DNA of 64,000 bases from Obelidium mucronatum (lineage: Eukaryota > Chytridiomycota > Chytridiomycetes > Chytridiales > Chytriomycetaceae), in assembly GCA_025765595.1 (NCBI GenBank), contig JAIVFH010000076.1:62001-126000 (forward strand), given 5' to 3'. The position numbers and the translations under genes are program-made. Each line of letters starts with the position of its first letter. Within the stretch, counting starts at the first letter, position 1. The notes beneath the pieces were generated by a model, which was not told where the DNA came from, did no database searches, and worked only from the letters and a program-made list of their open reading frames with translations. Positions 11,982 through 24,100 of this stretch are shown piece after piece.

Positions 11982-13966
11982 ATGAGTGGAGGATTCGTTA
12001 GCGAAGCAGCGCGCGAGTTGTCCCAGCAGATGGTTGTTGCCGTCAACACCACCTTCTCGCTTGCATACGATGTTTACTCGAATGTGCCAGGAGCAGCTGT
12101 CGTATACAAGTACATCCGGTAAAGCCAGAGTCGAAGCACTTGCACCAAATCCCCCCTGACCCTTGCCACCCTCCCCCCTTAGCGACTCGCACCAAAACGA
12201 TCCAGTGCGCACACTTCTTGAGCTCGTTTTTGTCGTCGTGATGGCGTGGTACTTTTTCAACAACAAGCCAAAGGCAAAGGGCGAAGCTAAATTGACTGAA
12301 AAGGTTGAAGTCTCTTTCTGTCCAACGAACTGTCTCTCAAGTCCCACAAAAACCAAATCAAAAAAAATTAGGAAATTCAAGATTTGTGTGACGAGTGGCA
12401 GCCAGAGGAGCTTTGTCCTCCACTCACTGAATTCCAAAACTCGGATTTGGAAAACATGGCCATCATTGCAGGGTAATCAACCAAACACTCAATATCGTAC
12501 ATTCCCCATTGACTTTATTTTATAATTACACAGGGGTGCGGGTACCAAGGTTAAACTTGCTGACGGAAAGGAACGATTGAACTTTGCATCAAACAACTTT
12601 ATTGGTGTCATGAACTCCGAATCCATCAAGGAAAAGGCTGTCGGTGCTTTGCACAAGTACGGTGTCGGTTCCTGTGGTCCACCTGGTTTCTATGGAACGC
12701 TTGGTAATGGATGGCCCCCACCACACTATTTGTAATTGACAATTTTGAATTTCTTTTAAAGATGTTCACATGGAGCTTGAGCAGGCCATTGCACGGTTCC
12801 TCGGTGTCGAATCTTCCATTATTTATTCCCAAGGTTTCTCAACTGTCAGTTCGGTTATTCCTGCCTTCTCAAAGCGTAGTGATATTCTTGTTGTGTACGT
12901 TTCGAGTTTGTGTTAGCCCTCCGAGAATTAACATCTCGGTGTTTTTCTTTTAATTGGGCAGTGATGACGCATGTGGAATGTCTATCTTGAAGGGTGTTGA
13001 ACTCTCCCGCAGTATCATCAAGTTTTACAAGCACAATGACATGAAGGATTTGGAGAATGTTCTGAAGAAGATTAATGAGAGTACCAAGGTATTCAATTAC
13101 GTTTGCTTTGTAAATTTTTTTTTTTTACGTTCTCATACCCATGTTGTGTTTTTCTCTATAGAAAAAGCCACTGACCCGTCGATTCATCATCACTGAAGGT
13201 GTCTTTGCTGCCCACGGGGATATGTGTAACTTGCCTGTTATCATGGCCTTAAAGGAACAATACAAGTACCGTTTGATTTTGGAAGATTCTCTTGGTTTTG
13301 GTTGCGTCGGACAAACTGGTCGTGGAACTCCAGAGCACTTTGGAATCGCGGTTTGTGTTACTTCTTTTTTGCATATTGTGATTGCTCAAACTGAAATTGT
13401 ATTTACAGCCCGCTGATGTTGATATCTATGTTGCGACCATGGCAAATTCTCTCTCATCCTCCGGTGGTTTCTGTGCTGGCCGCAAGGAGATTGTGGAACA
13501 TCAGCGTCTCTCTGGTCTAGCTTACACTTTCTCTGCATCTCTTCCAGCTATTCTTGCTGTTTCTGCTTTGGAGGCTCTCAAGATTCTTGAAGCCAACCCA
13601 AATCTTTCTACTGAATGCCAACAGAATGCCATGGCAATGCGTGAAATCCTTTTGAAGGCTGGCATCACCCAGATTCGAGTTTCAGATGCCTTCCCAGCCA
13701 CACCCATCATTCACGTTCGTCTGACAAACCGCCTTTCCACTCGTGAAGATGAAGAGCGTGTTCTTCAAGACGTTGTGGATCAATGTATCCGCGATGGAGT
13801 GATTGTAACTCGTGCAAAGTATGTGGAAGGACAAGAGTTGCATTTGCCACTTTCCAGCATCAAGTTGATGGCAAGTGCTGGGCATTCTCGTAAGGAGAGT
13901 GAGAGAGCTGCTGGAGTCTTGAGGGACTCTTTCCGTAAGGTTTTGAAGGCGCATCGTTTGGCATGA
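11982..13966 (+). CDS. LCB1: serine palmitoyltransferase subunit 1
   Basis: Eight exons: 11982-12118, 12183-12303, 12372-12472, 12534-12703, 12762-12894, 12962-13088, 13162-13350 and 13409-13966, giving 511 residues. With Lcb2 it condenses serine and palmitoyl-CoA at the ER, the first step of sphingolipid synthesis. An N-terminal membrane helix ([15 protein letters not shown]) precedes the aminotransferase-fold domain. The conserved stretch [19 protein letters not shown] holds the cysteine that corresponds to the residue mutated in human SPTLC1 neuropathy. The usual PLP-lysine motif is absent from the [14 protein letters not shown] region, as expected for the non-catalytic Lcb1 subunit. The neighbouring SEY1 also acts at the ER; no operon-like link is implied. 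Confidence 0.93.
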
Positions 13967-14445
13967 GTTTGATACGTTCTTTTTTTTTTTTCCTTTTTTT
14001 TGCATTGATTGCCTGCCTTACTTTGATGGATGATTTTTTATGTAGTTCTTTTTTTTTCCTTGTTTGAGTTGTTGGGAAGCGTGAATATAAATTATACAAT
14101 TTTCAAAGTCGAATGAGAGATACTGTGGTAGCGACTGGCGAAGGAAGAAAAGGCAGAAACACGGGAAATGAGGGAGACAATCGGCTACGCGTTTGGAGCA
14201 ATAGTTGGACGAAATTCCTTTTGTCTCGTGCTAAGCCACAACCAACAGGCAGCAAAAAAGCGACCATTGCCCGACAAATACTCAAAACCTGGCCATCTGG
14301 GAGTTGTTAATGTTGAAAGGTGTTGAAAGGGGAGGAACAAAAAGACGTAGTAGCAAGGACTATATTTACACAAAACACAAACAGATAAAAACAGGATAAA
14401 AACAAAAAACTGCAAACAAAAAGGAAACGAGAATTTTTCTATTGT
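13967..14445. other. intergenic between convergent genes
   Basis: A 479-bp stretch lies between the ends of LCB1 and the minus-strand MLRQ-like copy. It starts with T runs consistent with a 3' end. I see no gene or structured element. Confidence 0.5.
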
Positions 14446-14676
14446 TCAATCCTTGATGTGCTTGTAGAAAAAGTTTCCAAAGGGAGTTCGCTCAGAAGAC
14501 GAAGCATCCCTGTTCAACCGCGTTTGCCAGTGATCTGGGTTGTATGAGCGGTCGCCGATTCGAAGGTCTTGACCCGTGCGGATTTCTTTTTGGGCAACGT
14601 AGGTTCCGAAGGTGAGGGCCGTGCCAATCATGGCAATGATTGGGTATACTTCCAAGGGGATTCTCATTGATGGCAT
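14446..14676 (-). CDS. MLRQ/B12D-like small mitochondrial protein, copy 1
   Basis: An intronless frame of 76 residues. The sequence (RIPLEVYPIIAMIGTALTFG, then YNPDHWQTRLNRD) fits the MLRQ/B12D family of small one-pass inner-membrane proteins, which includes NDUFA4-like subunits associated with respiratory complexes. One hydrophobic helix spans residues 10-27. It is nearly identical to the two plus-strand copies at 19749 and 20647; the only change from copy 3 is Ser for Thr in DRSYN. It is the inverted member of the trio. The promoter block upstream is conserved with the other copies. The family call is from motif resemblance; the exact complex is not proven. Confidence 0.8.
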   Translation of the reverse strand: MPSMRIPLEVYPIIAMIGTALTFGTYVAQKEIRTGQDLRIGDRSYNPDHWQTRLNRDASSSERTPFGNFFYKHIKD

Positions 14677-14767
14677 CTTGGCAGTACTTTTTCTTTTTTT
14701 TAAAAGCTTAATTAAGTAAACTAAGGACTTTTTTTGGTTTCTATAGAGTGATTTGGAGTGGTTTTGC

Positions 14768-14805
14768 TTTTATAGGAATTTGTGGCGTGTAGAAAAGCTG
14801 AGTCA
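14768..14805 (-). promoter_or_regulatory. TGACTCA plus TATA box of MLRQ-like copy 1
   Basis: On the minus strand a TGACTCA site (14805-14799) is followed about 25 bp later by TATAAAA (14774-14768), some 90 bp before the ATG. The same pair recurs before the two other copies. TGACTCA is the consensus of AP-1/Gcn4-type bZIP factors. Confidence 0.6.
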
Positions 14806-15378
14806 CTTTCAGATTTGTTTTTTGTTTTGAGTGGTTGTGGAGTCAGAGTGACGCATACTCAGAATCACATGTAAATACATAATAAATACGACTTTCAGAA
14901 GATTCCAAGGGAATGCAAATGAAAGAAAAAGAAGTTTGGCTTCTGTGTCTGGTATATTGTAGTAATTAACAGCTGTATTTATAATTGGAGGCTGAAACGG
15001 TGAGACCGAGCTGAAATCAAGCTGAAACCAGACTACCAGTGACCGGCCACTGGCAAAATAAACACCCTTTCAACCCAACTCAACGCTAGTTGATGCTGTC
15101 GCCGAAGGCAGACTGAAGCCATCAAATTAAGTTGACAGAGTTTCTGTTAGCCACCCATTACCATGATTGCATTGCGGTTTCTGTTGAAACACCCTCTTCC
15201 TCTTCACAAGAGTTTTATTTGAATCTCGCCATGATTAGAACCTAACCTAGACTATTTGCGGAGAGGCATTGGAAATATGCGGACTCATTTTCGGGTTCAA
15301 AAGCCAATGGCGCTGGGTGAAAACGTGGATAAAAAGCAACCAAAGCAGAAAACAAAAAACAAACCCAAAAAAAAAGGA
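14806..15378. other. intergenic between divergent genes
   Basis: About 570 bp lie between the promoter of the inverted MLRQ-like gene and the start of the arrestin/GRDP gene. Beyond a short A-rich leader just before 15379 I see no gene. It contains one GCCGAAGGC palindrome-like motif at about 15101. Confidence 0.4.
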
Positions 15379-18300
15379 ATGATCGAAGGCATCACGCTCG
15401 TCCCCCTCGGGGCGGGCTCGTTCGTGGTCGAGACGGGCGGCACGGAGAACATAGTGGTCAGCGGGGCAGTGCGCTGCCAGCTCGACACGATCGGCGGCGG
15501 CGTCGAAGTCGGCGACATCCGCGTTGAAGTCACAGTCACGGGGGCGTGCCGGCAGCGCGACGGGTCGCAGACGCCGCTGCTGCGGGTCGCCGGCGTGGCG
15601 TACGACGCGGCGCAGCAGGGCGCGCTGCGGCTGACCAAGCCGTACCTCGTGCCGTTCGCCGTCGATCTCGGCGCGCCGGCGCTGGTGCCCTCGTTTGCGG
15701 CCGGCGCCGCCCAGCCGGCGATCGAGTACACTGTGGCCGCCGTCGCCACAGTTGGCGCGCGGCGCCACGCCGCCGAGGCGCCGCTGACTGTGCTGCCGAA
15801 TGCGCCGCTGCGCGCGCTGATCCTGGCGTCGCAGGCGCCGCTGTGTCTGGCGAACGGCGACGACTCCGCGGACCCCGCCGAGGCCGAGTCCGCCGCCGCT
15901 GTCAACTACATGCTGACCGTGGCGCGCCGCACTGCGCTGCCCGGCGACTGCTTCTACGCCGAGCTGAACATGTTCTGGAACGACCCGCACAAGCCGCACA
16001 AGCTGGTCTTTACGCTGCAGTCAAAGACGGTGCTGCACACGTCCGACGGCGACCAGGCGGACTACCCCGTGCCCTGGTCTACCGTGCAGGACGCAAACTT
16101 TGCAGTCAACAAGCTAGACCACGACCAAGACCCCACCACCACTCGTCTCGTGGCCCTCAACATTCCCTCAAACATTACCCCCTCCATCGAGACTACCCTC
16201 TTTTCCTACTCGCATTCAATCAAGATGGAAATATTTGCCCAAAACAACCCCTTTCCTGTCGCTGTTTTGGAAGTTCCCGTCGTCATTGTTGCTACTGGAG
16301 AATTGGCTGATCCAACCGCTGTTCCTCGTCTCTTGAGAAATTCTTCAAAGAATTTGGACCGGGCTGTTTCTAATGAGGACATGGATGCTGGCCATGTTGG
16401 TCTTTTTACTGCCGTTCGTTCGTTTGTGAAGAATCCCTTGAGTGCCGAACTTTCGGTTTCTGTTGGTGATGAAGTTTTGGTTAAGTATGTATTCTCGTTA
16501 TTCTCATGATTTTCTGTTTTTTTTTATTCATCTCTTCTCCTCTTTGTCAAACTGATTCATTCAAAACATGCAGATACATATTCTCGGATGGTTGGGCATT
16601 CTCTAAAAACAATACTACTGGCTTGGATGGCTATGTCCAAATGCATTACCTGATTGAAAGTGAATACATTGGCCCTTCTTTCAACATCCACGGCAACAAC
16701 AATGCGCTGAGTCCAAACGCTGCTTCAAGCTCCTTGTTGAGTCCAGTACCACAGCGGGGATCGATAAGCACCTCCATTAGTCCAGTAATTAGTCCAGCAA
16801 GTCCACCTGGTAGCACTGTTGTCTCCCCAAAAGCTGCGGCTCAACTTGCACCTGCTCCACTTCCTGTTGGTCCACCCGCATACGCTCCGCTGGCACCAAC
16901 ATCACCTGTTATTGTCTCCAACACAACACCCCCACTTCCACCAACTTCGCCGTCACAGTATGCTGCTGCTCTGGCTGCACCTCATGTACCACATGCACCA
17001 CAAGCTTCAGCCACAACGTTGTATCCATCCCCCCCACGTGGCTCGAATGCATCGAGTATTTACTCAGCTTCTCCTTCGACAAACACAACTGCCACCTCAA
17101 GTTCACGCGGTGGTTTTTTTTCAAAGTTCCGCAAGCAAAATGCAGAGACTGTTGCTGTCAAACCCGTGACTCCAATTGTGATTGATGATGTGGTTTCTGT
17201 CGAATCTGCCATGGCTCATTTGGGGCTACTTCATAGATTCTGTGTATTGGAAGATAAGAGAGATCAATTCGCTGATTGGGCTTTCCTGTGTCGTGCTGAA
17301 CAGCGTTACTTGATGTGGTTGGACTTTTTGAGAGAAATTAGACCAGACCCAAGCAGTATACCTCTTCCTCCATTGGGTATGTTGTCTTTTTTTTTCTGTC
17401 TTTTTTTTTCTCGCCTTGTTAAAATTTCTTCACTTGTTTTTAACCTTTGCAAGATGTTGCAATGATGTGGCATTCCCACATGCTCAATCCCTTGCGCTAC
17501 CTTGAGGACTGTTACTTTATTTTCGGTGCTCCAAGTACATACTCGATGCCGTTTGCTCGTATGCACGCTCTTTCGGGCAACGACTATAACCCTCAAGATG
17601 GATCTCAAGAGGCGTGGACGAATTTTACGGGTGAACCTTTTACAATCTTCATTGGTGACCAAGCACCCTTCAATTTCCGATGCCCATGGTGTTTTGCGAC
17701 TGCTCCAGTCGACAGAAACACATTTGTGCAATACCGTATGAAGGATGTTGGTATTCATTGTGCTGGATGTGCTGCTGTTTGCACTGCAGATAATGTGTCT
17801 GCGAAGCGGTTCTTGACGGATGTCCAACGATACGCGACGTCGCACCGAATTTTAATGTAAACTCTTTTTTTTCCAAACACTCACTCACGAACAATCAATC
17901 ACTCACACACCACACATTTTTTTTTTCAAAAAAAAAGGGGAGCTGCACTTGATGAAAAGTCTGGTGCAATCAGTGTCGTCAAAGCCATCCAAGACTTGAG
18001 CGTCCTCTTCCCCCAAGGCCTCGACACAGACATTGGTGATTTAGCTGCCACCTGCACATGGAGTGCCGTCGAAGAAGTAATGAAGGCCCAATTTGAATCG
18101 CTGCGTTCCCAAAAACGATTACTCAATCAAGTTCGAAAGTCCACCATGCCCAAAATTTTCCGTGCCTACAAGAACATTCCGATTCCATTGAGTTTGGATC
18201 TGGTGGCCGCTGTGATTCGGCAGCGTGGATTTACGGGGAAGATGGTGGGTGGTATTGTCGATTGGGGGGAGCGAGACGCGCTTCCAAGAGCTACTGTGAG

Positions 18301-19368
18301 ATACAGGAACTTTTTGAACTTGATGAAGAAGGAGCCAAAGAGTTTCTTGGTTCCAACTTTGGGTTAGTTGTGTTTTTTTATTTTTTATATTGGCAGATTT
18401 CCATCTTGTTGCCTCGTCAACTAACCGGAAAAAAAACAACAATAGATGTGGATCTCATGTGGCACACGCACCAATGCTTCCCAACAAAGTACCAAGACTA
18501 CGGATTACGAGAAATGAAACACATTATAAACCATGATGACTCTGTTGAAGCAGGAACCCTCACAAAGTCCTTTTCAAGCACCTCAAAGCTCTGGAAACGT
18601 CACTACAAGGAAAAATACAGTGCACACATGGAAGAATCCAAATGGTTCAGACAACCTGCGGCGCTCGTTTACCCAGCCTACGCGACAAACGCTGCTGCAA
18701 GAGCCGTGACAATTACAAGACCCACATCCACCACGAATAAAGGCCATCAAGGCGGAGGTTGCGGGATCCACGATCCAACACCACCCCCGGTTCCCAATAG
18801 ACGTAGCGCCGCCTTGTACCCTGTCGGAGCTCCTTTGGGAACCGGTGTGACAACTGTTCGTGGACAGCGAGGTGCAAATGTGCGTTCAGTTGTTCTTGTT
18901 GGTGCTTGTTATGGCTGTTTCGGGGCTTGTGGTGGGTGGGGATTGTATGGACCCATGTTCCACCCGTGGGGCTACGGTCCTTACTTTTATGGACCCATGT
19001 TTTGGGGTGGATGTGGCGTTGGATGTGGATACTTTGGTATGTTGGGGGGGTTTTTTTTTTTTTCTCATTTACTTTGACAATAACTAACTCTCTTTATTTC
19101 CTTCAGGTTGTGGAGCCCATGCCGGATGTGGTGGATTGGGTGCTGGTTGTGGCGGGTGTGGTTCTGGAGGTTAGTACACTTTTTTTTTATTTGTAGAAAA
19201 CGCACGTTGCTTTTTTCTTAATCTTTTTTTTTCACCTACCTTGCAGGTTGCGGATCTGGCGGTGGCGATGGAGGAGGAGATGGAGGAGGTGGAGGTGGTT
19301 GTGGTGGTGGGGGTGGTTGCGGTGGTGGTGGTGGTTGCGGTGGTGGTTGTGGAGGTTGTGGAGGATAA
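15379..19368 (+). CDS. arrestin-like/GRDP (DUF1399) protein with Gly-Cys tail
   Basis: Seven exons: 15379-16484, 16574-17376, 17454-17856, 17938-18362, 18446-19036, 19107-19169 and 19247-19368, giving 1170 residues. The N-terminal 370 residues resemble an arrestin-type beta-sandwich (for example LPGDCFYAELNMFWNDPH and IPSNITPSIETTLFSYSHSI). After a Pro/Ser-rich linker come two repeats of the glycine-rich-domain-protein family, marked by DVAMMWHSHMLNPLRYLEDC and DVDLMWHTHQCFPTKYQDYG. The C-terminus is a Gly/Cys-rich repeat tail spread over three small exons that all break in phase 1. The first 700 bases are extremely GC-rich. Plant GRDP proteins are linked to stress and development, but the biochemical role is unknown. 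In-frame ATGs at 15277 and 15307 are possible starts; 15379 matches the domain edge. Confidence 0.82.
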
Positions 19369-19633
19369 AAAAATCAAATCCCCCAACCCCCCTGTTTTCC
19401 AAATGTTTTTTTTTCCTGAGGGGTTTCTTGTTTTGTTATTCTCTGTTATATGTTTGTCATAAATATAAAAATCTGTTAACATAACATAAAAATGTTATAA
19501 ATAAAAAAACGAAAAAAAAGATCGTAGTTCCAAGATACAAATCTATCTAAAGATGAAGAACGAGATGGAGTAATATGCGGAATCCTGTGTCATCGTGACA
19601 ATTTCTTTAGCAATAAAAAAACAAAACAAAAAA
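19369..19633. other. intergenic 3' region
   Basis: AT-rich spacer between the arrestin/GRDP stop codon and the promoter of MLRQ-like copy 2. No gene seen. Confidence 0.4.
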
Positions 19634-19675
19634 TGACTCAACCTTGCTTGGTTCGCGCCACCCATTCCTATAAAA
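19634..19675 (+). promoter_or_regulatory. TGACTCA plus TATA box of MLRQ-like copy 2
   Basis: TGACTCA lies at 19634-19640 and a TATA box at 19669-19675, with a cgcgccacc block between and a C run after. The arrangement matches copy 3 closely and copy 1 in outline. The TATA box is about 75 bp before the ATG. Confidence 0.65.
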
Positions 19676-19748
19676 AACCCCCCCCACAGTTTCCCCCAAA
19701 TCTTCCTACAAAGCCTTCTTAAAACAAAAACAAACAAAACCCAAAAAG

Positions 19749-19979
19749 ATGCCATCAATGAGAATCCCGTTGGAAGTGTACCCCATCATTGCCATGATTG
19801 GCACGGCCCTCACTTTCGGAACCTACGTTGCGCAAAAAGAAATCCGCACAGGTCAAGACCTTCGAATCGGCGACCGTACATACAACCCAGATCACTGGCA
19901 AACGCGGTTGAACAGGGATGCTGCGGCTTCTGAGCGAACTCCCTTTGGGAACTTTTTCTACAAGCACATCAAGGATTGA
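19749..19979 (+). CDS. MLRQ/B12D-like small mitochondrial protein, copy 2
   Basis: An intronless 76-residue frame, nearly identical to the copies at 14446 and 20647. It differs from copy 3 by Ala-Ala for Ser-Ser in the RDAAASERT segment. One predicted membrane helix lies near the N-terminus, and a polar C-terminal part ends in YKHIKD. It is expected to be a single-pass inner mitochondrial membrane protein of the MLRQ/B12D type. With copy 3 it forms a direct tandem pair 667 bp apart. All three copies keep intact frames and core promoters, so all are likely expressed. Confidence 0.8.
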   Translation: MPSMRIPLEVYPIIAMIGTALTFGTYVAQKEIRTGQDLRIGDRTYNPDHWQTRLNRDAAASERTPFGNFFYKHIKD

Positions 19980-20536
19980 AAGTCGCTTGAACAAAAGGAA
20001 AAATCTATCTCTACCTACTCTTTTCCCTTTCTTGGGATACTGTTTATAATAAAGCAAAAACTATAGAAACAATAAAAATAAAAAATTTTGCAATCCAAAA
20101 CTTTTGCGTGGTTGAACAGCTTTTTTTGAGTTATGGGCGCATCTTGAAATTTTATGGTTTGATTATTTCGAATTCAATTGACAAAAAGATGAAACCATGA
20201 TTCGCCGATTCTTTCGAAATCATAGCTCACAATCAACTTGGCACAGTGCAACGGAAAGATCAATATGGTAGCTATTCAAGCTTCTGCCTCAATAGAATAA
20301 ATAGAAGAAAATGAAAGGAAACCAGAGAACTGTTTGCATATACTTCACTGTTAACTTAGCGCGATCTGACCATTCGGAAATTGCTAACCCATCCTCGCAA
20401 AGATGATTGAGATCTGGAGACTCATTGTTAAGACCATCATTTCAGACTAAACTTGAAGGTGGCGTAGCATGTGTCACTCTACTTCAGGCAGTCGGTTTCT
20501 GCGTCATTATGACAATTTCCGGAGTACAAACAAAAA
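19980..20536. other. intergenic between tandem MLRQ-like copies
   Basis: AT-rich spacer of about 560 bp. The last 60-70 bases resemble the matching position before copy 2 (gtcat..tgacaatttc), so the duplicated unit includes the promoter. No gene seen. Confidence 0.45.
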
Positions 20537-20575
20537 TGACTCACCATTCCCTTTTCGCGCCACCATCGTATAAAA
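20537..20575 (+). promoter_or_regulatory. TGACTCA plus TATA box of MLRQ-like copy 3
   Basis: TGACTCA at 20537-20543 and TATAAAA at 20569-20575 flank a cgcgccacc block, as before copy 2. The TATA box is about 72 bp before the ATG. Confidence 0.65.
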
Positions 20576-20646
20576 CCCCCCCAGTTCCCCTGCAAGAAGT
20601 TCTATACCAGCTTTTTACAAGAAAACAAAAAGAAAAAAACCACAAG

Positions 20647-20877
20647 ATGCCATCAATGAGAATCCCCTTGGAAGTGTACCCCATCATTGCCATGATTGGC
20701 ACGGCCCTCACTTTTGGAACCTACGTAGCCCAAAAGGAAATCCGCACGGGTCAAGACCTTCGCATTGGCGACCGCACATACAACCCTGACCACTGGCAAA
20801 CGCGGTTGAACAGGGATGCTTCGTCTTCTGAACGAACACCGTTCGGAAACTTTTTCTACAAGCACATCAAGGATTGA
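20647..20877 (+). CDS. MLRQ/B12D-like small mitochondrial protein, copy 3
   Basis: An intronless 76-residue frame starting at the ATG at 20647; an upstream in-frame extension to 20407 covers the promoter and is not coding. The protein differs from copy 1 by one residue (Thr for Ser in DRTYN). It carries the same single helix and NPDHWQTRL motif. Near-identity at the DNA level suggests recent duplication or continuing gene conversion. It has the same likely role as the other copies in the inner mitochondrial membrane. Confidence 0.8.
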   Translation: MPSMRIPLEVYPIIAMIGTALTFGTYVAQKEIRTGQDLRIGDRTYNPDHWQTRLNRDASSSERTPFGNFFYKHIKD

Positions 20878-21175
20878 AAAGGCATATCAAACTTCCTTGT
20901 TCCATTTGGTGCTATGAAAAATGCCCTGTTATTTATTCAAATAAAGCTTCCTACATACTTAGTACTGCATTATTGTATCATACGCCTTTTCAAAGGATTG
21001 GCAGACCTTGTTCCTCTTCTCTTATAAGCCTTTTTCTGCCGCAAGTGTATTTTTTTATTTATTTAATTCTTTTTTTTTTTAAAGTTAACTTTGTCAACTT
21101 GACAATTCCAAAGAATCGCCCAACTTTTTCCTCTCAGTTCCAGCAACTCTTTTCATTCCAGTTCCCTTGCTTCAA

Positions 21176-24100
21176 ATGGTCGCCATCTCGCTTGCTCGAA
21201 ACTCTTTCATTGCTGCGTTGTTTGGGATTGCTACGATCATCCCTCATCTGAAAGCCGATACAGTGGTTTTACAAGAAACAGATAGTTGGGGCGACAATCT
21301 TTACACAGACGCGCGCTATTCTGATAGCAAAAGTTTCGGAGAAGAAAGTTAGTTTATAAGTAGAGTTTATTTTGGAAAAGTGTTAAATGAATACTTACTG
21401 TAGTTCCTTCACCCGAATGGTCACAAGCAACCTTCAGCAGCGATACAGGACCCGAAAAAGGCATCGATTTTGAATCTGGAGGCACAACTTCGCCTGCCAC
21501 AGAAACCGGTAGTAATATGCCAGAGTCTGTAGAATATCAAGAAACGTGGACTTCAACGACAAATTTAGATCAAACGTTCGAAGAGTCGCAATTGAGTTCA
21601 CTGAGCATGGATGATTTTGAATCGAGATATTTGGAGGAAACGAAAAGCTCTGAAGAACAAACAGCAGCTGTCAATAGTACCTTTGCGTCCCAAGAGAGGA
21701 AGCATGAAACCGGAAGCACCGAATCTCGGGATGTACTTGTTACAGAATCCACGGAAAGCTTCGAAAATTTCAATAGTGCGTCACAATCTGGACAAGTTTT
21801 ACCCCCAGAGTTTGCCACTGAAACCTCAAGTCCGCAAGAATCTACAGAATACTCTTGGATCACAAAGTCTTACTGGAATGGAAGTCATGAAACTCCCGAC
21901 ACGAGTTCAATGAACACCGATTCTGCTGAATCAAGTTATTTTGAGGAAACGGAAATCGAACAAACAATGGCCATCGATACCCAAACTTCCCAGCCCTGGG
22001 AAAATGAAGTCAAAAGCAGTATGGATGAAAATAATATAGAATCCTCGGAAGAATCTGAAAACTCAACCGATTATCCCAAGTACACCGCCATTCCATCGGA
22101 AAAGACCTACGATGGCCAATCAGAAACCTCAGAATTAAAAACATTGATCTTTACTTCTCAAGAGAACACTTCGATCAGCGATGACGTCGTTTATACGGAG
22201 GTTACCGAACTGGAACTGGAGACAACATCTGATTTGCCCTTTCTTACCACCCCTGTGGCCACCTTTACGGAGAATCCGACAGACTTTGAAACTGATACTG
22301 ATTATTTAGAGGTTAACGAATCAACAATTGAATATCACGTTACCAATCAAGCGTCAGTTGTCTCAACATCGACTATTATCGATTCACTCGGTGATAACTT
22401 CACTGAATCAGTTGAAGAATATACCGAGTTTGTGGAGCCTGACGATTATTTGTCAGTTACATCCGCGATTGAAACCCAGACACAAAATCAAGACAAGACC
22501 AATATCGCAGACGAAACTTTAGACCAAGAGGATTTAGAAACAGAGACAATTTTTGACGAATTAACTGAGCAGAATTCAGCAGGAGCGATACCATCAGTGG
22601 GAACTGTTGAGACAAAAGAGACGTTGACTGAGATCAATCACTTGACAGAGCCAATTGAAGAGGATAATTCGACATCTTTCACGCAATTTGATGATTCAAT
22701 AACTGAGAATCCCGATCAATCAACCGATATTCCTTCAGATTACTTTGAAGAAACAGAAGAATTTGCGAGTTTTTCAGAGACAGATCGATTGACATTGTCT
22801 GAGCAGCCAGCTGTGAATACCTCACATCTGGAGGAAGAGGAAACCGATGTAGATATGTCAGACACAGATTATGACACAGAAATAGACCAGTTATCAGAGA
22901 CTAACGCCACAACACAACAATATACGGACGTATCTTTGGCTACAGCAGATCTTTCTGACAAATCAATATCTGAGCAGCCAGCTGTGAATACCTCACATCT
23001 GGAGGACGAGGAAACCGACGTAGATATGTCAGACACAGATTATGACACAGAAATAGACCAGTTATCAGAGACTAACGCCAAAACACAACAATATACGGAC
23101 GTATCTGTGGCTACAGTAGATCTTTCTGACAAATCAATATCTGAGCAGCCAGCTGTGAATACCTCACATCTGGAGGACGAGGAAACCGATGTAGATATGT
23201 CAGACACAGATTATGAAACAGAAATAGACCAGTTATCAGAGACTAACGTCACAACACAATATACGGAAGTATCTGTGGCTACAGAAGATCTTTCTGACGA
23301 ATCAATATTTACTTCACAAGGTATCATACCATACTCATGAATTATTTCTGAAAAAACGACTCTTTAGACATCGATGAAGAATATAGCGAAGACTTGGAAA
23401 CGGAATCTGAATTAAATACAGATTATTTAACCGCCACCACTACCTCAGCGACTAAAACTTCCCTAACATCTTCCACTACAACATCTTCTACATCCAAGTC
23501 ATCAACCACAACCGAAACAACATCAACTTCAACATCATCTTCAACTACAACCCAAACAACTTCCACATCAACTTCAACATCATCTTCAACTACAACCCAA
23601 ACAACTTCCACATCAACTTCAACATCATCTTCAACTACAACCGAAACAACTTCCACATCAACATCATCAACTACAACCGAAACAACATCAACTTCGACGT
23701 CATCAACTACAACCGAAACAACATCAACTTCGACTTCATCAACTACGACTAAAACAACTTCAACCTCAACATCATCAACGACCACTGAAACTTCAACTAC
23801 CACAAGCACCACGTCTTCGACCACTAGCTCTTCATCAACATCTACAACTTCAACATCGACTTCCTCGACAACATCTACTTCAAGTACTTCGTCGACCACA
23901 ACGGAAACGAGCACTACATCAACAACAACGGAAACAAGTACCACAACTACTTCAACAACAAGCTCTTCCACAACTTCTTCAACAACGTCTTCCACTACCA
24001 CAACATCGTCCACCTCAACCACAAAAACCACAACTACATCTTCAACTACAAAAACCACCTCGACGTCTTCGACGTCTTCGACGTCGTCGACTACAAAAAC

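Noticed and set aside
15297..15999. Long minus-strand frames over the arrestin domain
   Set aside because: GC-rich DNA lacks stop codons in all frames; the plus frame has conserved domains and good splice phases.
20407..20646. N-terminal extension of MLRQ-like copy 3
   Set aside because: It spans the TATA box and conserved promoter, and the other copies lack it.
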